Shown here: positions 5,127 through 10,224 of the stretch, piece by piece
Numbering within the stretch: position 1 is the stretch's first letter
Layout: each line of letters starts with the position of its first letter
Assembly: GCA_000432995.1 (NCBI GenBank)
Contig: HF972608.1
Coordinates: 33,349-43,572, forward strand
DNA from: Clostridium sp. CAG:1013
GTDB taxonomy: Bacteria; Bacillota; Clostridia; Oscillospirales; Acutalibacteraceae
Direction: 5' to 3'
Length of the DNA: 10,224 nucleotides
Notes under the pieces: generated by a model
Database searches by the model: none
The model's input: only the letters and a program-made list of their open reading frames with translations
Told to the model about the DNA's origin: nothing
Translations under genes and position numbers: made by a program

Positions 5127-5969
5127 TTAGGATAGGGGATTTTTCGTTGGGGGAGAGGGTTGCTTGTGGTAGGTAAGGCACCTTTGGCGGAACTGGTTAG
5201 GAGGGACACCAAAGCTCTCCCGGAAGGCCCGGATGAAATTGTTGGCGTCGCCAAAGCCGCACCGAAAAGCTATCTGGGACACGGAAAGACTGGTAGTTTC
5301 CAGAAGCTCCTGGCCGTAGGACAGGCGGTTCAGCAGCAGGTATTGCTTGGGACTGTACCCCACCTGCTTTTTAAACAAGTGGGTGAGATAGCAGTGGTTC
5401 ATGTAAAAACGTTGTGCCAGATCTGCGATCTTCAAGTCTTGAGAGAAATTAGCTTCAATATAACGCTGAATGTCCCGCACCTGGTTGCTTGCCCCATTTT
5501 CCAAGACGGCAAAGTTGTCCGGGCAAGCCCGATAAACTAAAATCAAAAGCTGGGACATCAGGGATTTCAGCATTTGTTCCCCGTAAGGCGCATCTCCGGA
5601 GAATTCCTTCAGAAGTCCGGCCAGAGCGTGCTTTGGTTCATCGCCAAAGTCCTTTAGGGAAACACAGTGGTTGAAGCCTTCCGGTCGGTTCTTGAAGATC
5701 CCCGGAAGGGCGGAGGAGGGGTAAGCCCGTTCCAATTCCGCAGCTTTCACCATGGCAAAGTACCTGCGATAGGGGGTGCGCAGAACGCGGGTCTGATGGG
5801 GTTCGTAGCTGCTGATGAAAACAATGGAGTTTTCCTCTGCCACATATGTTTTTCCACTGATGGTGAATTCCGCTGCGCCTTCCTCCACGAACACCATCTC
5901 AGAATAGAGATGATAGTGGTTGTGCAGGGGACCGTCGTCTTGGCTGTAATGCATTTGGGATATCAGCAT
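5127..5969 (-). CDS. AraC-family transcriptional regulator
   Basis: A cytoplasmic DNA-binding regulator (280 aa). The N-terminal third looks like a cupin-type ligand-binding domain (HNHYHLYSEMVFVEEG near 16-31, then SYEPHQ). The C-terminal domain (about 165-262) holds the two helix-turn-helix units: the first around KIADLAQRFYMNHCYLTHLF and the second around SVSQIAFRCGFGDANNFIRA, with the closing GVPPNQFRQ. The length is normal for AraC proteins with an AraC-binding or cupin N-terminus. The start has GGAG six bases upstream and lies 15 bases below the dehydrogenase stop, so it is the last gene of the leftward operon. A likely role is to sense the substrate or a product of this cluster and activate one or both divergent promoters, through the inverted repeats at 7868-7917 and 7980-8004. 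The ligand is unknown. The family call is firm and the target assignment is inference. Confidence 0.92.
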   Translation of the reverse strand: MLISQMHYSQDDGPLHNHYHLYSEMVFVEEGAAEFTISGKTYVAEENSIVFISSYEPHQTRVLRTPYRRYFAMVKAAELERAYPSSALPGIFKNRPEGFNHCVSLKDFGDEPKHALAGLLKEFSGDAPYGEQMLKSLMSQLLILVYRACPDNFAVLENGASNQVRDIQRYIEANFSQDLKIADLAQRFYMNHCYLTHLFKKQVGYSPKQYLLLNRLSYGQELLETTSLSVSQIAFRCGFGDANNFIRAFRESFGVPPNQFRQRCLTYHKQPSPPTKNPLS

Positions 5970-5984
5970 AGTTTTCTCCGTTGG

Positions 5985-6995
5985 TTAGGCCATGGTTTCC
6001 AGACTTTCCAGGGTGACTTCATAGCGGCAGGGTTTGCCTTGGGCAAAGGCTTCGTATTCCTCGGCCATGTAGGCACCCATTCGAGCCACTTCGTTATTCA
6101 TGCTTCCGGCGATGTGAGGGGAAAGAATTACGTTTTCCATATTCCAGAAGGGACTATCCGCCTCCGGAGGCTCCGGCCAGGTCACGTCCAGCAAAGCGGT
6201 TCGATCGGGCTTTTCCTTCAAGGCCCGGATCAGATCCTCTTCCACAACCTGGGCGCCGCGGCCGGTATTGATAAAGGTGGCGTTCTCTTTCATGAGAGAA
6301 AAGTACTTGTAGTCCAGCATCCTCTGTGTAGCGGGACGGTTGGCGATGTGATTGGAGATGGTCTGGCACTGGGAGAAGATCTCTTCCAGAGAAGCACGTT
6401 TTGTTCCAAGAGTCGCCAGTTTTTCGTCGCTGGCAAAGGGGTCATAGCAGAGAGTCTCCAGCTGATAGCTTTGAAGCATGCGCAGCACCAGAGAGCCGAT
6501 CATTCCCGCTCCTAGGATGCCCACTTTCACGTTATAGTTACAGGGGAAGGAATGAGCGTACTGGGCAAAGGCGTCACGACCGCTTCGCTCTAATCGGCGC
6601 ATTCCTTGGAAGAAGCCTTTCCCGGAAAGGATGATCTGAGCCACGGTGAATTCCGCCACAGGCACGGCATTGGCCGCCCAGGCGCTGAACACCTTCACGC
6701 CGCAGTTTAAAAAGGGTCTTGCAAATTCCTGCACGGATCCGGCAGCGTAGAACACAGCTTTCAGACGGGGCAGGTATTCCCGGATCTCCTCTTCTGTCAG
6801 GGCGGGCATGCCCCAGGTGGAGAACAGGTAATCCGCTTGCGCCAAGGCTTCCCGATGGTTTTCCCGTTCCTCCCAAAGGACCTCTTTCCGAGGCAGGTCC
6901 AGGGTCTGGCACAAGCGCTCAAAGGTTTCCGGATCGTAGGCGGAAAGCAGATGGTTCTCTCCGCTGGCGTTGATGAATAAGGCTTGCTCTTTCAT
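5985..6995 (-). CDS. D-isomer-specific 2-hydroxyacid dehydrogenase
   Basis: A soluble NAD-linked oxidoreductase (336 aa) interconverting a 2-keto acid and a D-2-hydroxy acid. The Rossmann motif GAGMIG is at 162-167, and D185 at the end of the second strand (CYDP) favours NAD(H) over NADP(H). The catalytic triad is in place: Arg246 in NTGRG, Glu275 in WPEP and His294 in SPHIAG. The N-terminal catalytic domain (about 1-130) is divergent, so the substrate cannot be read from it. Glyoxylate/hydroxypyruvate- or phosphoglycerate-type activity is possible. The start overlaps the stop of the upstream isomerase-like gene by four bases (ATGA), with AAAGG just upstream. This indicates translational coupling and a shared pathway, perhaps reduction of a keto-acid or oxidation of a sugar-derived hydroxy acid. 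Confidence 0.9.
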   Translation of the reverse strand: MKEQALFINASGENHLLSAYDPETFERLCQTLDLPRKEVLWEERENHREALAQADYLFSTWGMPALTEEEIREYLPRLKAVFYAAGSVQEFARPFLNCGVKVFSAWAANAVPVAEFTVAQIILSGKGFFQGMRRLERSGRDAFAQYAHSFPCNYNVKVGILGAGMIGSLVLRMLQSYQLETLCYDPFASDEKLATLGTKRASLEEIFSQCQTISNHIANRPATQRMLDYKYFSLMKENATFINTGRGAQVVEEDLIRALKEKPDRTALLDVTWPEPPEADSPFWNMENVILSPHIAGSMNNEVARMGAYMAEEYEAFAQGKPCRYEVTLESLETMA

Positions 6996-7771
6996 TGGAC
7001 ATTTCCTTTCCCCGCAAGATCAGCGGCCCAGTTTCTCAGCGTTGCCGCGTCCTGCCGGAAAGCGGTCTCGCTGTCATCCTCAACGAATTCCAGGATCAGG
7101 CAAGGCTGTCTGCCTGTTTCGCTCAGAGTGGCCAGATATTTTTTCCACTGTGGTTCTCCTTGGGACAAGGGGTGTCGGACATTTCCCTTGGTCCAGGCGA
7201 ACACATGGACATTTGCTAAATGATGTCCCAGGGTGCGGATCTCCCTCAACCGTTCCTCCTGGGTGATGTCCGGGTTGGGCTGCCAGTAACATTCCACATT
7301 GGAGCGGTCCACAGCGTTTAGAAGTTCCAATGCTCCCTGGATGGTCTGAGTGGCCGTGTCCCGGTGATACTCAAACGCCAATCGGATCCCAGCCTCGTTC
7401 GCTAAGTCTGCCGCCTGCCGGAAAACATCGGCAAGTCTTTCCCGCTCCTGAGGAGCGCAGTTTTCCCAGGGATTTCTGCCTGCCCAAATTCGGATCAGTG
7501 GGGCACCCAAGGCTTTGGCGCTTTCCAACACCGGGCTGAAATCCTCTCCCGGATCTCCTCGAAAATAGGAGCCGTAGGAGAACACGGTGAGCCCGGCTTC
7601 CCGAGTCATGCGTCCGGCGGTCCGGGCGGTGTCTGTGTCACCGGCGGGCACGTGGATATCCCCGCCCCATTCGATGCCGTCCAGTTTGGCCTCTACGGCA
7701 AGAGATACGATCTCTTCCAAAGACTTTTGCCGGAAAGTCACCGAAGTCAATCCAGTTTTCAGATGGAACAT
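6992..7771 (-). CDS. Sugar-phosphate isomerase/epimerase-like TIM-barrel protein
   Basis: A soluble protein (259 aa) of the xylose-isomerase-like TIM-barrel superfamily, which includes IolE/IolI, hydroxypyruvate isomerase and C-glycoside-cleaving enzymes. The N-terminus TGLTSVTFRQKSLEEIV and DGIEWGGDIHVP are typical of the first barrel strands. Likely metal ligands are E134 (AFEYH), H189 (NVHVF) and E228 (LILEFVEDD). Where many members carry Asp with a nearby His, this one has WQPN (163-166), so Q164 may take that place. The start at 7771 is chosen because AAAGGAAGGG lies just upstream and homologous-looking sequence begins there. The frame is open to an ATG at 7873, but that would translate through the promoter and part of the operator. 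It is the first gene of the leftward operon. The substrate is unknown, and a sugar, cyclitol or glycoside is likely. Confidence 0.85.
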   Translation of the reverse strand: MFHLKTGLTSVTFRQKSLEEIVSLAVEAKLDGIEWGGDIHVPAGDTDTARTAGRMTREAGLTVFSYGSYFRGDPGEDFSPVLESAKALGAPLIRIWAGRNPWENCAPQERERLADVFRQAADLANEAGIRLAFEYHRDTATQTIQGALELLNAVDRSNVECYWQPNPDITQEERLREIRTLGHHLANVHVFAWTKGNVRHPLSQGEPQWKKYLATLSETGRQPCLILEFVEDDSETAFRQDAATLRNWAADLAGKGNVQ

Positions 7772-7808
7772 GACTGCCCTTCCTTTCCCGAAAAAACAAT
7801 ACAATCCT

Positions 7809-7838
7809 ACAATAGGGTAGTATAAATGATTTTGTAAA
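7809..7838 (-). promoter_or_regulatory. Probable promoter of the leftward operon
   Basis: Read on the minus strand, TTTACA (7833-7838) is one base from the -35 consensus. TATTGT (7809-7814) lies 18 bases downstream as a modest -10 box. An alternative -10 is TATACT (7819-7824), which has no usable -35. Either way the promoter is imperfect, as expected if the AraC-type protein activates it from the sites upstream. Confidence 0.4.
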
Positions 7839-7867
7839 GACCGTGTTGTGATTTTTTGCGAGATCAT

Positions 7868-7917
7868 ATGCAAAATTTGTCTTTTATTTATAAAAAAAGG
7901 AAAAGCAAATTTTGCAT
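7868..7917. promoter_or_regulatory. 12-bp perfect inverted repeat, candidate AraC operator
   Basis: ATGCAAAATTTG (7868-7879) and CAAATTTTGCAT (7906-7917) are exact reverse complements, with centres 38 bp apart. Each half also contains the odd-length palindrome CAAAATTTG or its complement. It lies between the two divergent transcription units, upstream of the leftward promoter. The spacer is A/T-rich. Confidence 0.65.
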
Positions 7918-7979
7918 GGTTTTCCTAAAAGAAAGCCTAGCTTTTTACCTGGATCCATTCTATCATGAGACTAACACAA

Positions 7980-8004
7980 ATGCAAAGTGACAAATGTCTT
8001 TTGC
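7980..8004. promoter_or_regulatory. Second dyad with the same GCAAA core, next to the flavin reductase start
   Basis: GCAAA (7982-7986) and TTTGC (8000-8004) enclose GACA-AA-TGTC (7989-7998), giving a near-symmetric 23-bp dyad. The left end, ATGCAAA (7980-7986), repeats the first seven bases of the half-site at 7868. ACAAATG also occurs twice at a 14-base step (7976, 7990). It lies seven bases before the GGGAGG ribosome binding site, so binding could repress or an RNA hairpin could form. No clear promoter for the rightward operon is visible in 7918-7979. Confidence 0.45.
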
Positions 8005-8023
8005 TGTAACGGGAGGCTGCGAC

Positions 8024-9343
8024 ATGTTTCGATACACTACCACTCAGGAGATCCTGGAAGAAGCCAAGGAAAATGGGCTTCATCTGCCCATGGGGGAAGA
8101 TCTTTCTCCGCTGAGAGAACCGGTTAAGGTTCAGGGGGTGACCATCCCTAACCGGGTGGCCATTCAGCCTATGGAGGGCTGCGACGGCACTGCCGACGGC
8201 AAGCCGGGAGAACTCACCTTGCGGCGGTATGAAAAATTTGCCCGCAGCGGCGCGGGACTCATCTGGGAGGAGGCCGCTGCTGTGTGGGAGGAAGGCAGGG
8301 CCAACCCCCGGCAGCTGTGGATCCGGGAAGAGAACGTGGAGGATTTCCGCCAGATGAACGAGAAGATCCGGGAAATCTCCATGAAGGAAAACGGCTTCGC
8401 GCCTGTGCTCATCCTTCAGGCCACCCATTCCGGCCGGTACAGCAAGCCCCATGGTGTACCGGAGCCCCTGATCGCCTACAACAATCCTCTGTTTGAAAAG
8501 GACGCTCCCATCCCTCCGGAGCGGATCGTCTCCGATGACTACCTCCACCGGCTGGTGGAGCGCATGGGTGAGGCGGCCCGTCTGGTCCAGAAGGCAGGGT
8601 TTGACGGGGTGGATATCAAGTCCTGTCACCGGTATCTGGGAAGCGAACTGCTTTCCGCTTACACCCGTCCGGGAGATTTCGGCGGCAGCTTCGAAAACCG
8701 CACCCGATTCCTTAGAGAGAGTATCCAGGCTGCCAAAGCCGCTGTCACCCCTGGGTTTCTGGTCACTTCCCGCCTGAACGTCTACGACGGCTTCCCCTAT
8801 CCTTACGGGTTTGGCGTCAGCCCGGAGGGCGGCTTGACCCCGGACCTTACCGAGCCTGTGAAACTGGTAGGGATCCTTCATCAGGAGCTGGGCGTGGATC
8901 TGCTGGACGTGACCATCGGCAATCCCTATGTGAACCCCCACGTGAATCGTCCTGCCGACGCTCAGCCTTATGATCTGCCTGAGTCTCCTCTGGTGGGTGT
9001 GGCCCGGATCGTGGAGTGCGCCAAGACCATCCAGCAGGCTTATCCCAAGCTGACAGTCATCGGCTCTGGGCTCAGCTACCTGCGGCAGTTTACTCCTCAG
9101 CTGGCGGCGGGCGCCATGGAGGAGGGGTGTTTCTCTATGGCGGGTTTTGGCCGGATGGCTTTTGCCTATCCCCAGTTCGCCAAGGAGATGTTCTCCCAGC
9201 AGGGGTTGGACCCCAAAAAGTGCTGTATCGCCTGCGGTAAGTGCAGCCAGCTGATGCGCTTCGGCTCTATGGCTGGGTGTGTGGTGCGGGATCCGGTCTA
9301 TACGGCCCTGTACCGGGACGCTGTCCAAAAAGCGGGAAAGTAA
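8024..9343 (+). CDS. Old Yellow Enzyme-family flavin reductase with C-terminal Cys cluster
   Basis: An FMN-dependent TIM-barrel ene-reductase-type enzyme (439 aa). Family landmarks are VTIPNRVAIQPMEG (39-52), HSGRY (135-139), FGGSFENRTRF (219-229), and the phosphate-binding regions VIGSG (345-349) and AGFGRMAFAYP (373-383). A C-terminal cysteine set C401-x2-C404-x2-C407-x11-C419 resembles the [4Fe-4S] site of the 2,4-dienoyl-CoA reductase/trimethylamine dehydrogenase group. The protein nevertheless stops there and lacks that group's FAD/NAD domains, which normally bring it to about 640-700 aa. The substrate-binding pair, usually HxxH or HxxN in this strand, reads K199-S-C-H202. The start at 8024 has GGGAGG seven bases upstream; an in-frame ATG at 7994 lacks one. 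It leads the rightward operon. It may draw electrons from a separate partner, possibly the flavoprotein encoded at 10154. The substrate is unknown. Confidence 0.88.
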   Translation: MFRYTTTQEILEEAKENGLHLPMGEDLSPLREPVKVQGVTIPNRVAIQPMEGCDGTADGKPGELTLRRYEKFARSGAGLIWEEAAAVWEEGRANPRQLWIREENVEDFRQMNEKIREISMKENGFAPVLILQATHSGRYSKPHGVPEPLIAYNNPLFEKDAPIPPERIVSDDYLHRLVERMGEAARLVQKAGFDGVDIKSCHRYLGSELLSAYTRPGDFGGSFENRTRFLRESIQAAKAAVTPGFLVTSRLNVYDGFPYPYGFGVSPEGGLTPDLTEPVKLVGILHQELGVDLLDVTIGNPYVNPHVNRPADAQPYDLPESPLVGVARIVECAKTIQQAYPKLTVIGSGLSYLRQFTPQLAAGAMEEGCFSMAGFGRMAFAYPQFAKEMFSQQGLDPKKCCIACGKCSQLMRFGSMAGCVVRDPVYTALYRDAVQKAGK

Positions 9344-9371
9344 CTTGATTTGGAGAATAGGAGGAGTCACC

Positions 9372-10142
9372 ATGAAAAAGATCGCCATCGTCACCGGCGC
9401 CCGACGGGGCATCGGTTTGGGTATTGCCAAAAAACTGTTGGGCGAGGGCTACACTGTGGTCCTCTGCGCCACCACAGAAGCCTCTCAGGTGCAGGACCTG
9501 ATGGAAGAACTAAACCAACTGGGGGAAGCCCACTACATCGCCAGCGACATTTCTCTGCCTGAGGACCGGGAAGCCTTGCTGGATCAGGTGCTGGAGCAGT
9601 TTGGGCGGATCGACGTGCTGGTGAATAACGCCGGCGTGGCCTGTAAGGAGCGGCTGAATATTCTCAAGACTACCCCTGAGAGTTTCGAGCGGCTGATGAG
9701 GATCAACTGTGAAGGGACCTTCTTCATGTGCCAGGGAGCGGCCAACCGGATGATCGCCTGCCTGGATCGGGGACTGGAGGAATACAAGCCCCGGATCGTG
9801 AACATCTCCTCTATCTCCGCGTATACCTCCTCGGTGAGCCGGGGGGAATACTGCATTTCCAAGGCGGGCATCTCCATGATCACCAAGCTGTTTGCCGACG
9901 GATTGGCGGAGTACGGCATCCCTGTGTTTGAGGTGCGGCCTGGCATCATCGCCACGGATATGACTGCCCCCGTCCATGAGAAGTATGAGAAGCTCATCCA
10001 AGAGGGAGTTACACCTATTCGGCGGTTTGGCCGGCCCGAGGATGTGGCGGACTGCGTGGCAGCTGCCTGTTCCGGCCTGCTGGATTTCGGCACCGGCACT
10101 GTGCTCAACGCTGACGGTGGGTTCCACCTGCAAAGACTGTAA
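9372..10142 (+). CDS. Short-chain dehydrogenase/reductase (FabG-like)
   Basis: A classical SDR (256 aa) that interconverts a ketone and a secondary alcohol. The glycine motif TGARRGIG spans 8-15 and NNAG 85-88. The catalytic set is N112, S147 and Y160-x3-K164, followed by RPGIIATDM near 189-197 and the C-terminal PEDVA block. Arg in the glycine motif, as in FabG, hints at NADP(H), but strand two has no decisive residue. ATG 9372 has AGGAGGAG five bases upstream. A frame extension to 9279 runs into the preceding gene and is not needed. It follows the flavin reductase by 28 bases and precedes the next gene by 11, so it is in one operon. Its place beside an ene-reductase points to a catabolic or detoxifying reductase rather than fatty-acid synthesis, though that is inference. 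Confidence 0.93.
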   Translation: MKKIAIVTGARRGIGLGIAKKLLGEGYTVVLCATTEASQVQDLMEELNQLGEAHYIASDISLPEDREALLDQVLEQFGRIDVLVNNAGVACKERLNILKTTPESFERLMRINCEGTFFMCQGAANRMIACLDRGLEEYKPRIVNISSISAYTSSVSRGEYCISKAGISMITKLFADGLAEYGIPVFEVRPGIIATDMTAPVHEKYEKLIQEGVTPIRRFGRPEDVADCVAAACSGLLDFGTGTVLNADGGFHLQRL

Positions 10143-10153
10143 GGGGGAGCGTC

Positions 10154-10224
10154 ATGAGGACCCTAGAGATTTCCGGGAAACGGGTGGACCTTTACGCTTT
10201 GGACACCTTGGTAATCGGTTCTGG
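10154..10224 (+). CDS. Probable FAD-dependent oxidoreductase (3' partial)
   Basis: Only the first 23 complete codons are inside the window. They read MRTLEISGKRVDLY followed by ALDTLVIGSG, which is the opening beta-strand and first glycines of a dinucleotide-binding Rossmann fold, as at the start of fumarate-reductase-like or other FAD-binding flavoproteins. GGGGGAG lies just upstream of the ATG and the gap to the SDR gene is 11 bases, so it continues the operon. Too little is present to name the family firmly. Confidence 0.6.
   Translation, partial: MRTLEISGKRVDLYALDTLVIGS

Noticed and set aside
5667..6515. Plus-strand 282-codon frame across the AraC and dehydrogenase genes
   Set aside because: It spans two well-supported minus-strand genes and their boundary, and has no recognisable motif.
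7772..7873. N-terminal extension of the isomerase-like gene to 7873
   Set aside because: It would encode a non-family peptide and run through the promoter region and part of the inverted repeat. The ATG at 7771 has a good ribosome binding site.
7937..9430. Long open frame antisense to the flavin reductase gene (497 codons)
   Set aside because: Same cause: absence of codons that become stops on the other strand. The translation is low-information and carries no recognisable family motif.

Overview
The window looks like chromosomal DNA of a low-GC-phylum anaerobe of the class Clostridia, probably an Oscillospiraceae-type gut bacterium (Flavonifractor/Lawsonibacter-like). This is inferred from moderately GC-rich coding DNA, a ClpE-type Clp ATPase with a zinc finger, strong AGGAGG ribosome binding sites, tRNA genes with encoded CCA ends, and a divergent reductase/isomerase cluster. 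No species can be named from the sequence alone.

Region 1 (1-3106) is housekeeping. It holds the 3' part of a CDP-alcohol phosphatidyltransferase (PgsA-like), its terminator, a structured non-coding leader, a complete ClpE/ClpC-type AAA+ unfoldase and a strong terminator.

Region 2 (3136-3624) is a tRNA operon with a textbook sigma-A promoter. It encodes Gly(TCC), Arg(TCT), His(GTG) and Gln(TTG), with a separate hairpin between His and Gln, and ends at a long-stem terminator.

Region 3 (3620-5112) is an accessory segment beside the tRNAs. An AT-richer membrane acyltransferase (acyltransferase family 3) stands alone with its own terminator. It is flanked by near-identical 33-bp direct repeats. 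A related motif recurs upstream of clpE in inverse orientation, and a further short inverted copy lies inside a 108-bp nested inverted repeat. These repeats are the main unexplained structure in the window.

Region 4 (5127-10224) is a divergent catabolic or redox cluster. Leftward runs a tight operon of a xylose-isomerase-like TIM-barrel protein, a D-2-hydroxyacid dehydrogenase and an AraC-type regulator. Rightward run an Old Yellow Enzyme-type flavin reductase with a C-terminal cysteine cluster, an SDR dehydrogenase and the first codons of a probable FAD-dependent oxidoreductase. The 252-bp divergent intergenic region carries a perfect 12-bp inverted repeat and a second dyad sharing its GCAAA core, which are good candidate operators for the AraC regulator. 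The OYE + SDR + FAD flavoprotein order resembles in kind the reductive pathways gut bacteria use on isoflavones and steroids, while the isomerase and hydroxyacid dehydrogenase point to a sugar or sugar-acid moiety. The true substrate is unknown.
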